Positions 1 through 9,600 of a stretch of DNA of 29,290 bases are shown here, piece after piece. The DNA lies in contig JAENWE010000141.1 in assembly GCA_016650185.1 (NCBI GenBank), forward strand, positions 1-29,290. Direction: 5' to 3'. The notes beneath the pieces were generated by a model that saw only the letters and a list, made by a program, of their open reading frames with translations, ran no database searches and was not told the DNA's origin. Both the position numbers and the translations under genes were made by a program. Position 1 is the first letter of the stretch. Each line of letters opens with the position of its first letter. This stretch comes from Vicinamibacteria bacterium. GTDB lineage: Bacteria > Acidobacteriota > Vicinamibacteria > Fen-336 > JAGNNV01.

Positions 1-444
1 GTGAAAGTGATCGGCCTCTCGGTCGATTCGGTCGAGTCCCACCTGAAATGGGAAGGGGATATCGGCGAGACCCAGGGCACCGCGGTCAACTTTCCGATGA
101 TCGGCGATCCGGATCGCAATGTCTCGAACCTGTACGACATGATCCACCCGAACGCGAACGACACCATGACCGTGCGCTCGGTGTTCGTGATCGGCCCGGA
201 CAAGAAGGTGAAGCTCACCATCACCTACCCGGCCTCGACCGGTCGGAATTTCGACGAGATCCTGCGTGTGATCGACTCACTGCAGCTCACGTCGAAGTTC
301 AAGGTGGCGACGCCCGCGAACTGGAGGGATGGCCAGGACGTCATCGTTGGCGCCTCCCTCAGCGACGAAGAGGCGAAGAAGGTCTTCCCTCAGGGCTGGA
401 AGACGGTCAAGCCTTACCTGCGGGTTCTGCCCCAGCCCAAGTGA
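1..444 (+). CDS. Peroxiredoxin, 1-Cys/Prx6 type, 3' part only
   Basis: C-terminal part of a 1-Cys (Prx6-like) peroxiredoxin, a thiol peroxidase that reduces hydrogen peroxide and organic hydroperoxides. The 147 readable residues hold the family's second half: SVDSVESHLKW near the left edge, FPMIGDPDRNVSNLYDMI, the stretch TVRSVFVIGPDKKVKL, ITYPASTGRNFDEILRVIDSLQ, and the extended C-terminal dimerisation domain with TPANWRDGQDVIV and the final KPYLRVLPQPK. The peroxidatic cysteine lies in the N-terminal part, outside the window. The GTG at base 1 is therefore an internal codon, not the start; the intact protein should be about 210-220 residues. The gene is convergent with smc, and its stop codon sits inside a 9-bp inverted repeat. 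Family assignment is secure; substrate range is not. Confidence 0.9.
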   Translation: MKVIGLSVDSVESHLKWEGDIGETQGTAVNFPMIGDPDRNVSNLYDMIHPNANDTMTVRSVFVIGPDKKVKLTITYPASTGRNFDEILRVIDSLQLTSKFKVATPANWRDGQDVIVGASLSDEEAKKVFPQGWKTVKPYLRVLPQPK

Positions 445-472
445 CGCCGCCGGCGGACCGCATCGGCGTCAC
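441..472. terminator. Inverted repeat at the convergent peroxiredoxin/smc junction
   Basis: GTGACGCCG (441-449) and CGGCGTCAC (464-472) form a perfect 9-bp stem with a 14-base GC-rich loop. The repeat includes the peroxiredoxin TGA and lies 25 bases from the smc stop codon. It could end transcription from both sides, but neither side has a T-run, so it is not a standard intrinsic terminator. It may instead stabilise 3' ends. Confidence 0.4.
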
Positions 473-496
473 CCCGGCGTAAGCCAGGTTCAAGTT

Positions 497-3400
497 TCAG
501 TTGAATTTCACCGAAACCAGCTTGGACACCCCGGGCTCCTCCATGGTCACGCCATAGAGATTGTCGGCGATCTGCATGGTCTTCCGGCTGTGGGTGATGA
601 TGATGAACTGGGTGTTGCCGCGGATGGTGTCGAGCATCTTGACGAACCGGCCGATGTTCGCGTCGTCCAGGGGCGCGTCGACCTCGTCGAGGATGCAAAA
701 GGGTGACGGCTTGTACTTGAAGATGGCGAAGAGCAGGGCGATCGCGGTCATGGCCTTTTCCCCGCCCGAGAGAAGCAGAACGTTCTGAAGCTTCTTGCCC
801 GGAGGCTGGGCCATGATGTCGATGCCGGCTTCAAGAATGTCCTCGTTGTCCACGAGGGCGAGGCCGGCGGAACCCCCGCCGAAGAGCTGCCGGAACGTCT
901 CCTGGAAGTTCGCGTTGATGATGTGGAACGCCTCTTCGAATCGCGAGCGTGACTCGGTGTCGATCTGCCGAATGGCCTCTGAGAGTTCCTTGATGGAGTC
1001 GAGAAGATCCTGGCGCTGCGAGGTCATGAACACGAAGCGCTCCTCGTTCTCCTGCGCTTCTTGAACGGCCAGGGGATTCACGGGCCCGATCCGCTCGATC
1101 TTCTCCTTCAGCTCGTTCAGTTCCTCACGGACCGCCTCAAGATCCTTCGCGTGATCTTCCTCGGTCAGGGTCAGGGCGGCCTGGGCCGCAGTCTGGCCTA
1201 TGGCCGTGTGAGCCTCTCGGCCCAGATGGTCGAGATCCGAGGCGATCCGGGCCCGACTGACTTCGATTTCGTTGAGCGCGTCTTTGATGACGTCCCGGTC
1301 CTTGCGAAGAGCCTTGAGAGCCTCGTCTCTGGCGTCGACCTCGGCGCGGGATCCGCGCAGGCGACCCTCTTTAGTGGCGAGAGTGGCGGTGACCCGCTCC
1401 CGGTCCGTGAGGGTCTCGGCCAGCGCCTTCTCCGCTTCCCGTTGCTCGAGATCGAGGGCCTGAGCCTTCTCTTGAAGCTCCCGGGCGCGAGTGAGTGCGC
1501 TTTCGATTCGAGTTTCGAGATCGGCGAACTCGGCGGCGAAGCGCTCCTTCATCTTGAGGGTGGCGACTTCCTTCTCCACCAGGCCGGCCAGGGTGGACCG
1601 GGCCTTCGTGGACACCGCCTGCTTCTCCTCCGAGTGGTTGCGGGCCGCCACCAGCGATTGGCCCAGGGCGGAAAGGCGTTCGGCGGTCTGCGCGCGCTCC
1701 TCCTCGGCGGCGTGCAGTTCCTTGTCGATCTCGCCGATTCGCACTTCGCCCGCTGCGCGTTCCGAATCCGCCTGCTTCATCTCGACATCGATGACCTGAA
1801 GCTTGCGATCGGCGCGGACTCTCTCGTCTTCGAGCGCCGTTTTCTCGTGATCGAGCGAGAGGAGGCCCTTCTCCGCGACATGGATCGAGTCTTCGGTTTC
1901 CTTGATTGCGTGGAGAGCCGCCTCAATGCGCGCCGTGACCGCGCCCTCGCGGAGCTTCAGTTCCTGAAGCCTGTGGTCGATCGCTTCTTCGCGCTCCTTG
2001 AGCTCCTTCACCTCGCGCCTAGGGGCCAGGAAGCCGCGGCCCCCGCGACCGCCTTCCACCCAGGCGCCGCGGACCACTTCGCCATCCAGGGTCACGACGG
2101 AGGCATCGAGGGTTTCGGAGAGGGCGAGGGCGTCTTCGAGACGTCGCACCACCACAGCGTCGCACAGCCCCTGCTTGATCGAATCACCTTCCGGGAGGGC
2201 GACGCGGTACAGGTCGCTCAGCCGGCCCACGATTCTGGCGTCCTTCGGCAGTTCCAGTGGAGCGGAGGCTCCGGCCGTCCGGCCCAGGATCAGAAAAGAG
2301 GCCCGTCCCTCGCCGGAGTCCGCGAGTCGCCCCACGCCGATCTTCGCGGTCTCGGCATTCGGCACCATCAGAGCCTGGAGGGCGTCGCCGAGGAAGCCCT
2401 CGACCGCTTTTTCGTGTTCGGGTCTGACTTCGATGCTGTCAGCCAGAACGCCGAGAACACCGGAAGCTTCGCGGTCATCGAGAAGGACGCGCACACCCGC
2501 GTCGAAGGCGCCGTGGGTCGCCACCAACTCTTCGAGGGAGGCCCGCCGGCCCGAGAGCTGATCGCGTTCGCGATACAGACCGTCGAGTTCCCGCCCCACT
2601 TCGCCTCTTTCGGTCTCGGACTCGATCCGGTGCTTTCTCACCTCCGTGAGCTTGTCCAGAAGCTCCGACTTCGCAACCTCCCCAGCCTCGTGCCGCTCGG
2701 CCGTCTTCACCAGCGAACCCTCGACCCGTCCCCGCTCGCGCGACACCTCGTCGAACTCGGTCTTCAGCTTCGAGAGCGCGGCCTGAGCGCGCTCAACGCG
2801 CTCGTGCGCCGCTCCCCCGGCCGAACCGAGGGCGGAGATCCGAGTCACAGCCGAGAGCTGCGTCGACCGGGCGCCGTCCATCTCGGCCTCGACGCTACGA
2901 AGCACGGCGACCGCATCGTCCAGCAGGGCTTCGATTCCCTGCAGGGTGGCTTCGCTCGTGTTCCGCTGCTCGGCGAAGGAGACCACGTCGGCTTCGTGCT
3001 GCCGGAGCGCGTCGCCCACTGGCGACAGACGCGCCCGCAAGTCTTCGGCCTCCTGCAACGAGGACTCTGAACGCGACCGGGCGTCTCGCGACTGGTCGCG
3101 ACAATAGATGGAATGCGTCTCGTGCTTGTTCGCCTTGAGGGTCAGGCCTGCGTGTTCGCCGCGGATGAGCTCGAGGACCTTCGCCTGCTCCATGACCGAG
3201 GCGCGCCCGGTTTCCAACTCCGTCTCCGCCGCCGTGATGGTCGCTTCGATTCTCCCCGCTCGCTCGACTTCGACCTTCGCGCGTTCCGCAAGTTCATCAG
3301 AGTCGGATTGAAGCCTGGCGAAGGTCCGGCCGTAAACGATCCGTTCGAGGCCCAGCTGCTCTTCCTGGAGGGCCATGCGTCGTCGGGCCTTCGCAGCCTG

Positions 3401-4021
3401 GCGCTTCAGGGAGTCGAGCTGCTTCTCGACTTCCGTGACGATGTCGTTCACCCGAAGAAGATTCTGTTGCGTGGCGTCCAGCTTGAGTTGGGTCTGACGC
3501 CGTCGCGACCGGTATTTGGTGACGCCCGCGGCCTCCTCGATGAGAGCCCGACGATCGGTGGGTTTGTTGGAGAGAATCTGACCGATCTTGCCCTGCTCGA
3601 TGAACGAGTACGCCTTGGAGCCGAGGCCGGTGTCCATAAACAGCTCGTGGATGTCGCGCAGGCGACAGGTTGAGCCATTCATCAGATACTCGCTCTCGCC
3701 GTTCCGGTACAGCCTGCGAGAAATCGTGCATTCCTCCCGGCCGTCGGGGCTGCGGCCGTTCAGACCGGTCAGCTTCAGATTGACCTCGGCCATGCCAACC
3801 GGCTGCCGGGCGGTGGTTCCGGCGAAAATCACGTCTGACATGGCCCCGCCACGAAGGCTCTTGGCACTCTGTTCGCCGAGCACCCAGGAGATGGCGTCCG
3901 AGATATTGCTCTTCCCACAACCGTTGGGTCCGACAATGCCCGTGACTCCGCCGTGAAAGGTCAACTCCTGGCGATCGCAAAACGACTTAAAGCCAACGAT
4001 TTCAACCTGATCCAGACGCAT
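497..4021 (-). CDS. smc: Chromosome segregation ATPase SMC
   Basis: Structural maintenance of chromosomes protein, the coiled-coil ATPase of bacterial condensin, which with ScpA and ScpB organises and segregates the chromosome. About 1174 residues, a normal length. The N-terminal head has the Walker A motif GPNGCGKSN at residues 31-39. A long coiled coil is split by a globular hinge (around GVLGVLADSIEV and VEGFLGDALQALMV) near mid-protein. The C-terminal head has the ABC signature LLSGGEKAMTA and the Walker B/D-loop FCILDEVDAPLDDAN. The reading frame extends upstream, but MRLDQVEIVGFKSF is the conserved SMC beginning. ATG codons at 4024 and 4021 are both possible, and the longer extension is rejected. 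No strong Shine-Dalgarno is visible. scpA and scpB are not in the window. Confidence 0.97.
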   Translation of the reverse strand: MRLDQVEIVGFKSFCDRQELTFHGGVTGIVGPNGCGKSNISDAISWVLGEQSAKSLRGGAMSDVIFAGTTARQPVGMAEVNLKLTGLNGRSPDGREECTISRRLYRNGESEYLMNGSTCRLRDIHELFMDTGLGSKAYSFIEQGKIGQILSNKPTDRRALIEEAAGVTKYRSRRRQTQLKLDATQQNLLRVNDIVTEVEKQLDSLKRQAAKARRRMALQEEQLGLERIVYGRTFARLQSDSDELAERAKVEVERAGRIEATITAAETELETGRASVMEQAKVLELIRGEHAGLTLKANKHETHSIYCRDQSRDARSRSESSLQEAEDLRARLSPVGDALRQHEADVVSFAEQRNTSEATLQGIEALLDDAVAVLRSVEAEMDGARSTQLSAVTRISALGSAGGAAHERVERAQAALSKLKTEFDEVSRERGRVEGSLVKTAERHEAGEVAKSELLDKLTEVRKHRIESETERGEVGRELDGLYRERDQLSGRRASLEELVATHGAFDAGVRVLLDDREASGVLGVLADSIEVRPEHEKAVEGFLGDALQALMVPNAETAKIGVGRLADSGEGRASFLILGRTAGASAPLELPKDARIVGRLSDLYRVALPEGDSIKQGLCDAVVVRRLEDALALSETLDASVVTLDGEVVRGAWVEGGRGGRGFLAPRREVKELKEREEAIDHRLQELKLREGAVTARIEAALHAIKETEDSIHVAEKGLLSLDHEKTALEDERVRADRKLQVIDVEMKQADSERAAGEVRIGEIDKELHAAEEERAQTAERLSALGQSLVAARNHSEEKQAVSTKARSTLAGLVEKEVATLKMKERFAAEFADLETRIESALTRARELQEKAQALDLEQREAEKALAETLTDRERVTATLATKEGRLRGSRAEVDARDEALKALRKDRDVIKDALNEIEVSRARIASDLDHLGREAHTAIGQTAAQAALTLTEEDHAKDLEAVREELNELKEKIERIGPVNPLAVQEAQENEERFVFMTSQRQDLLDSIKELSEAIRQIDTESRSRFEEAFHIINANFQETFRQLFGGGSAGLALVDNEDILEAGIDIMAQPPGKKLQNVLLLSGGEKAMTAIALLFAIFKYKPSPFCILDEVDAPLDDANIGRFVKMLDTIRGNTQFIIITHSRKTMQIADNLYGVTMEEPGVSKLVSVKFN

Positions 4022-4062
4022 CATGACGGCGAAATTACCCCAATATGTTGTGTTCGCCGGGA

Positions 4063-4068
4063 ACTCTA
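4063..4068 (-). promoter_or_regulatory. Possible extended -10 element for smc
   Basis: On the minus strand this reads TAGAGT preceded by TGC, an extended -10 pattern matching TATAAT at four of six positions. Transcription would start about 30 bases before the smc ATG. No convincing -35 box is present, so this is a weak prediction. The rest of the 4025-4238 spacer shows nothing else recognisable. Confidence 0.3.
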
Positions 4069-4238
4069 GCACAACGAAAACGGCACGACATGTCTCCCCG
4101 TAGACACAGTATGGGCCCATCGAGCGCCCCTATCCAATCGCGAAATGGAGCCTTTCGGTGCGTTACCTCAAAGGGGCGAGGGCTCAATCGTCCGATGGGC
4201 GTGGCCGCGGCCAAAGAACGCCCCAGTCCAAGCCGCTC

Positions 4239-5000
4239 CTAAATCGCGTAGGTCCGGCCCTGGACGAACATCCTCAGATTCTTGCGCTTGAGGACGGCAA
4301 GTTCACTCTTGATCCGGCTCACGAAGCGCGGTTTGGCTCCGTAAACGTAGATCGGGACGTCCCGTCCTAGCTTGGAAAGTTCCATGCCGAGGAGGGCCGG
4401 GGTCAAATGGCCCGAAATTCGGGCGAGCCCTTCCTCGCTGTTGGGGAACGAGGACTCGGTAATGACCGCTTTGAGGTTCTTCGTCGCGTTCACAACATCC
4501 CAGAAACGGTGGGTCGGCCCGGTGTCGCTCGAAAAAGCGAGCGAGGCCTTTCCGTCATCCACGACGAAACCGGTGGTGGGCACCGAGTGAGAAACCGAAA
4601 TTGCCCGAACGCTCAGATTGCCGACCTTGACCGCCTTCTCGGGCTCAAGGGTCACGAGCTTGAGGACCGGCGTCAGATCATCGGGAATCGAAGTGAAGTC
4701 GGGCCAAAGCGACCCATTGAACAGATGCTTGGCCAGCGCCGTGACCACTTCATGAATCCCGTAGATCCGCAGGGAAAAGCCGGGCGAGGCGAAACTGTTG
4801 TCGATCAAAAACGGCAGACAGCAGGTATGGTCGAGGTGGGCATGAGAGATGAAGACATCCTTAACCTTGGCCTGACGATCCACCGGCAGGGCGAAGGACA
4901 GCCCCCCGGCGTCGAGCGCCACGGTGTCATTGATCAGGAATGACGTCATGCCCCGGCCGGGAGCGATACCGCCGTAACAGCCGAGGACCTTGACCTTCAT
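4239..5000 (-). CDS. MBL-fold hydrolase, class II cyclic-nucleotide phosphodiesterase-like
   Basis: Metallo-beta-lactamase-fold hydrolase of about 253 residues resembling class II 3',5'-cyclic-nucleotide phosphodiesterases. The start MKVKVLGCYGG leads into the first beta strands. The zinc-binding signature HAHLDH is at residues 53-58, followed by CCLPFLIDNSF, which fits the PDE class II pattern HxHLDH plus a hydrophobic tail. Further metal ligands are likely the histidine in VSHSVPTTGF and the aspartate in FSSDTGPTHRFW; the C-terminal GHLTPALLGMEL could supply the last histidine. The frame can open at a TTG three codons earlier, but ATG 5000 gives the canonical start. It lies between smc and a lipoprotein gene on the same strand. 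Substrate is not determined; cyclic nucleotide is a family-level guess. Confidence 0.82.
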   Translation of the reverse strand: MKVKVLGCYGGIAPGRGMTSFLINDTVALDAGGLSFALPVDRQAKVKDVFISHAHLDHTCCLPFLIDNSFASPGFSLRIYGIHEVVTALAKHLFNGSLWPDFTSIPDDLTPVLKLVTLEPEKAVKVGNLSVRAISVSHSVPTTGFVVDDGKASLAFSSDTGPTHRFWDVVNATKNLKAVITESSFPNSEEGLARISGHLTPALLGMELSKLGRDVPIYVYGAKPRFVSRIKSELAVLKRKNLRMFVQGRTYAI

Positions 5001-5114
5001 GCCGCCCAACTCAAGCTACACCGGCCCATCTGAAAGCAATCATCAAACTCAAGATTTCAAGATTACGGGGGACCGGCGGCAATCTAGTTTCCGACTTAGT
5101 GATCGTCAACAGAA

Positions 5115-5134
5115 AGCAACGAAGCGGGGTTGCT
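5115..5134 (-). terminator. Weak hairpin overlapping the lipoprotein stop codon
   Basis: AGCAAC and GTTGCT form a perfect 6-bp inverted repeat with an 8-base loop, touching the stop codon of the upstream minus-strand lipoprotein gene. On the minus strand it is followed by TTCTGTTG, a poor T-tract. It may attenuate readthrough into the phosphodiesterase-like gene. Confidence 0.3.
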
Positions 5135-5606
5135 AGTCCCTTGAGTCCCTGGAAGGGCCCCGGTTGAGGTCTACCTCGCCACGGCTGCCGAACTTCATCT
5201 TGCGGAGTCCTGAACCCTCGCGGAGGTAAAACGTCCCCTTCACCTCGGCCTCGACCCGGTCCCGATCCAGCGCGTTCTTGACCACGCCAGGAATCTTGAG
5301 AAAGCTCACGTCCAGCCGGGAGACGACGCGCTCCTCCGCAAAGCCACGCAGCATCAGGGGTTCGGCCTGATAACCCCGGCCCAGGACCTTTCCGTTCAGT
5401 CTGACCTCGTAGTCGAATCGTTCGATCTGAAGATCCTCGGGGTTGACGTTCCTGATTTGAAGACCCACGTCGACCCGAGCGCCGGTGAGGGATACGCCGT
5501 CCAGGTGAATGCCGGCCACTCTGACCGTGGGTGGTTTGATCGAGGCACACGCCGTCCATAAAACCGCCGAACCGACGAGAACGAAAAGGCGACGGGACAC
5601 GCTCAT
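5133..5606 (-). CDS. LEA14/WHy-domain lipoprotein
   Basis: Small exported protein of 157 residues resembling LEA type 2 (WHy domain) proteins. Basic residues RR at 5-6, a hydrophobic core to residue 19 and Cys20 in WTAC look like a lipoprotein signal, although Trp at -3 is unusual for a lipobox. The rest has the WHy pattern: VDVGLQIRNVNPEDLQIERFDYEVRLNG, in which the NVNP turn between two strands is typical, then a second beta-rich half ending EVDLNRG. A GGAGG Shine-Dalgarno stands just ahead of the ATG. Related bacterial proteins are linked to desiccation or envelope stress, but no specific function can be stated here. It is divergently transcribed from the LolA-like gene. Confidence 0.75.
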   Translation of the reverse strand: MSVSRRLFVLVGSAVLWTACASIKPPTVRVAGIHLDGVSLTGARVDVGLQIRNVNPEDLQIERFDYEVRLNGKVLGRGYQAEPLMLRGFAEERVVSRLDVSFLKIPGVVKNALDRDRVEAEVKGTFYLREGSGLRKMKFGSRGEVDLNRGPSRDSRD

Positions 5607-5632
5607 GAGGCCTCCACAACTTGGAAAGAGCT

Positions 5633-5638
5633 ATTCTA
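5633..5638 (-). promoter_or_regulatory. Possible -10 box of the LEA14-like gene
   Basis: The minus strand reads TAGAAT, five of six to TATAAT, about 27 bases before the lipoprotein ATG. No good -35 match lies 16-18 bases upstream, so confidence is limited. Confidence 0.35.
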
Positions 5639-5646
5639 ATCGGCCG

Positions 5647-5676
5647 TTGCAATCGGACCCTAGCCCGGCCTATTAA
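5647..5676 (+). promoter_or_regulatory. Possible promoter of the LolA-like gene
   Basis: TTGCAA (5647-5652) and TATTAA (5671-5676) are separated by 18 bases, each four of six to consensus. This would give a 5' UTR of about 120 bases before the ATG at 5802. No recognisable riboswitch is seen in that stretch. Confidence 0.35.
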
Positions 5677-5801
5677 CGTGATGATAAATTCTAACAAGGG
5701 CCGGAGATGAGGGCGGGCAGACCCTTACGTCAGACTCGTCCCTGCCTCGGACGTAGGCTTATCGGCCGGCGAACCCCAATTCTGAGAGACTTGAGACAAC
5801 C

Positions 5802-6551
5802 ATGAAATTCCTCCTCGCTGCTACAACCCTCGCGTTTGCCACACTGGCCCCCGCCCAGACCGTCGACGAGATCCTCGCCAAGAACTTCGAGGCCAAAGGA
5901 GGACTCGCCAAGATTCGGGCGGTTCAAGCGATGAGGATCACCGGCAAGGTCACCATCGGTCCGGGAATGGACGCGCCGGCGGTTATCGAGCAAAAACGCG
6001 GGGACAAGGTTCGTCTGGACATCACCTTCCAGGGAATGACCCTTACCCCGATGGTGCTGAACGGCGGCACGGGCTGGAAGCTCATGCCGATCCAGGGTAA
6101 TCCCAATCCTGAGTCGCTTTCCCCCGAGGAGATGAAGGACGCGTTGGAGCAGGCCGACATGGACGGGTTTCTGGTCGACTACAAGAGCAAAGGACACTCC
6201 GTCGAGTATTTGGGCAAGGAGAAGGTCGAGGGGACGGACGCCTACAAGGTGAAGGTGACGCTCAAGAGCGGGGATGTCCGTACGGTCTACATCGACACCG
6301 ACAGCGACCTTGAAATCAAGATCGAGTCGAAGAGCATGCGCCGCGGCGCCGAGGTGGAGGGCGACACCATTCTGGGCGACTACAAGGACGTGGATGGGCT
6401 GATCCTCGCGCATTCCATTGATAGCGGCCAGAAGGGGCAGCCCGGCCGCCAGATCATCACCGTCTCAAAGATCGAGATCAATCCCATCCTCGACGATGCT
6501 CGCTTCGTCATGCCCACCAAGAAAGAGGCTCCAGCTCCCGCGGTGAAGTAG
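5802..6551 (+). CDS. Secreted LolA-like outer-membrane lipoprotein-sorting family protein
   Basis: Exported protein of 249 residues with a signal peptide (MKFLLAATTLAFATLAPA, predicted cut after residue 18 before QTVDEIL). The mature part has the LolA/LolB-like unclosed beta-barrel pattern seen in many small periplasmic proteins: an opening VDEILAKNFEAKGGLAKIRAV helix, alternating strands such as MRITGKVTIGP and DKVRLDITFQGM, a middle YLGKEKVEGTDAYKVKV segment, then VYIDTDSDLEIKIES and GDYKDVDGLILAHSI. These features match the family annotated as outer membrane lipoprotein-sorting proteins rather than true LolA, whose partners LolCDE are not nearby. It probably binds a lipid or lipoprotein, but the ligand is unknown. 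A strong terminator follows, so it is likely monocistronic. Confidence 0.8.
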   Translation: MKFLLAATTLAFATLAPAQTVDEILAKNFEAKGGLAKIRAVQAMRITGKVTIGPGMDAPAVIEQKRGDKVRLDITFQGMTLTPMVLNGGTGWKLMPIQGNPNPESLSPEEMKDALEQADMDGFLVDYKSKGHSVEYLGKEKVEGTDAYKVKVTLKSGDVRTVYIDTDSDLEIKIESKSMRRGAEVEGDTILGDYKDVDGLILAHSIDSGQKGQPGRQIITVSKIEINPILDDARFVMPTKKEAPAPAVK

Positions 6552-6585
6552 CGCGCACCGTTGCCGATTCCGAAGAACAAGCACC

Positions 6586-6617
6586 AACGGCCCTCCGCGA
6601 AGGGCCGTTTTGATTTC
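6586..6617 (+). terminator. Rho-independent terminator after the LolA-like gene
   Basis: AACGGCCCT (6586-6594) pairs perfectly with AGGGCCGTT (6601-6609) across a 6-base loop, followed by a TTGATTT tract. It lies 34 bases after the LolA-like stop and separates that gene from the propeller gene. Confidence 0.88.
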
Positions 6618-6686
6618 TGGCATGGTGAGGGTCTTGCCGAAAGACGCCATGCACCGCCGTCTATCGATTCGAGGAGATGAAGTGTC

Positions 6687-9600
6687 ATGACACCACGGTT
6701 TTCGAGAATGGTCCCGGCTCTTTTCGGCCTCGCCCTTGCTGGTTTCGCCTCGGCCCAGGACGTAAGGGTCGATTCGGACATCTTGGGCGGCTTGGAAGCT
6801 CGCAGTATCGGTCCGGCGGTGATGAGCGGACGGGTGTCGGCCCTGGCGGCCGTTCCGGGGGATCGGCTGACCATCTACGTGGGAGCGGCCTCCGGTGGTC
6901 TGTGGAAGTCCGATGATGGTGGGGTCAAGTTCAAACCCGTCTTCGACAAGTACAACCCCTCGATCGGTGACATCAAAGTGGATCCCAGCGATCCCAAGAC
7001 AATCTGGGTGGGCACCGGCGAGTCCTGGGTTCGGAACGGCGTTTCCGTGGGCGATGGGATCTACCGATCGACCGATGCGGGGGACAACTGGCAGAAACTT
7101 GGGCTGGAGAAGACGGAACGAATCGCCCGGATTGGAATCGACCCCAAGGATTCGGCGAAGGTCTTCGCCTGCGCCCTCGGCCCGCTCTTCGGTGACAGCG
7201 ATGATCGCGGCGTCTACGTGAGCCGGGATGCCGGGAAGACCTGGGAGAAGTCGCTTTCCGGGGCCAAGGACGCGGGATGCGCAGACTTGTCCGTCGATCC
7301 GAAGGACGGCCAGGTCGTGTACGCGAGCCTGTGGCAGCACCGGCGGTCTCCGGACTTCTTCAACTCCGGCGGGCCGAAGAGCGGTCTGTACAAGTCCAAA
7401 GATGGCGGCGCCACCTGGCGCAAGCTGACGAAGGGCCTTCCCGAAGGCGACCTCGGTCGAATCGCCGTCGAGGTGTCGCCCGCGAAGTCGAGCGTGGTCT
7501 ACGCGACGGTGGAAGCGAAGAAGACCGGACTCTACCGGTCCGATGATGCGGGCGAGACTTGGTCGCTTATTTCGACGGCCGCCGTGGTCGCGGGCCGGCC
7601 GTTCTATTTCTCCCGTCTCGTCGCCGACCCCATCAACCCGAATCGTATCTACAAGACGAGCTTTGGCGCCGGCACGTCCGACGACGGCGGCAAGACCTGG
7701 AGCTCGCTCTCCGGCAACTTCCACGGCGACGTTCACGCCATCTGGGTGAATCCGAAGAACACCGACGAACTGCTTTTGGGCACCGATGGCGGCGCCTATC
7801 ACTCCTGGGACCGGGGCAACCGATGGCTGTTCGTCGAGAACCTTCCCTTGTCGCAGTTCTACCACGTGGCCGTGGACATGGAGTTCCCCTTCAATGTCTA
7901 CGGCGGCCTGCAGGACAACAGCTCCTGGTGGGGGCCGTCGCGCAAGAGCGGCCCCATCGGCAATCGCGACTGGAGCGCGCTCACCGGAGGCGACGGCTTC
8001 TGGGCCTTCCCCGATCCCAATGACGAAGATCTCGTCTACAGCGAATACCAGGGCGGCAACGTGTTCCGCACCAGCCGCAAGACCGGCGAACAGAAGGACA
8101 TCAAGCCTTCGCCCGTGGTGGGAGACCCGAAGTATCGCTTCAACTGGAACACCCCCATTCACCTCTCGCCAACCCAGAAAGGGGTCATGTACATGGGCGC
8201 GCAGTTTCTCTTCCGCTCGGCCGACCGGGGTGAGAGCTGGCAGAAGATTTCGCCCGACCTCACCACGAATGATCCCGCCAAGCAGCGACAGAATGACTCG
8301 GGCGGCCTGACCCGTGATAACTCGACGGCCGAAAACCACACCACCATTTTCGCCATCAGCGAATCGCCGAAGAACCCGCAGTTGATCTGGGCCGGCACGG
8401 ATGATGGGAATCTGCAGATCACGCGCGATGGCGGCAAGACCTGGACCAATGTGGCGCCCAACACCTCCGTTCCCAAGGGAACCTGGGTGTCGCGAGTGGA
8501 GGCTTCCTCGCACGACGAAGGGACCGCGTTTGCGGCCTTCGATGGCCACATGACCGGTGACATGAAGACCTACGTGGCGAAGACGACGGACTTCGGCAAG
8601 ACTTGGACGTCGCTCGCAACGCCGGACACTCTGGGATACGCGCACGTCATCAAGCAGGATGTGGTGAATCCGAATCTTCTGTTCCTCGGAACCGAGACCG
8701 GGCTCTTCATCTCGATCGACGGGGGAAAGCAGTGGGCCCAGTTCACGAGCGGCCTGCCCATGGTTCCGGTTCGTGATCTGGTCGTCCATCCTCGTGGCCA
8801 CGATCTGGTCCTGGCCACCCATGGCCGCGGCATCTTCGTAGTTGATGACATCACCCCCCTTCGGGCCTTGACGTCCGAGATTCTCAATTCCGACTTCGCG
8901 TTTCTTCCCACCCGGGCGGGGCAGCTTTTGGTGGGTGGCGGGGGCTTCGGGGGCGCCCCCTGGTTCGGGGACCACGAGTTTTCGGGCTTGAGCCCCGAAG
9001 ACGGGGCCTCGATCGTCTACTACTCCAAGAAGCGCCACGTGGTGGGCGACTTCAAGTTCGAGGTCTCGGACGCAACCGGCCGTTTGCTCGCCACCATTCC
9101 CGCGAGCAAGCGCCGTGGCCTCAATCGCATCCAGTGGTCCACCCGCGAGCAGGCTCCGCGATTCGCCGCCGGAGCGGGGGTGATCCCCAGCTTGGGCGCT
9201 TTCTTCGGCGCCCGGGCCACTGCCGGGCGTTACACCGTGACCGCGATCAAGAACAAGAACACCTACAGGTCGGATGTGACCCTCGTGGGTGATCCTCGGG
9301 TCACCTACAGCGTTTCCGATCAGGCGCTCCAGCGCGAGACCGCCGGCCGGTTGTTCGGATTGGTGGAGCGTCTGACCTGGCTCGTCGAATCGATCGCCGA
9401 TCTGCGCGATCAGGCGAACGACCGTCTGGGCAAGCTCACGGCCAGGGACGCGGCGCTTGCGAAGAGGGTGACGGCCTTCGCCGCGGTTTTGGAGGCGCAG
9501 AGAGTCGCTCTGGTGGCCCAGCAGGAAGGGGAAGGAATATCCGGCGAAGAGAAATTGCGCGAGGAACTTGGGATGTTGTACGGCAACGTCAACGGCTACG

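Noticed and set aside
1061..3070. Plus-strand frame of 669 codons antisense to smc
   Set aside because: It lies wholly inside the well-supported smc gene, its translation has no domain, and long antisense frames are expected in GC-rich coding DNA.
4025..4120. 32-residue N-terminal extension of SMC
   Set aside because: SMC proteins begin with the MRLDQVEIVGFKSF-like strand; the extension has no similarity to that and would cover the likely promoter.
4203..4212. GGCCGCGGCC palindrome between smc and the phosphodiesterase-like gene
   Set aside because: A 10-base GC palindrome is common by chance at this base composition and has no flanking signal.
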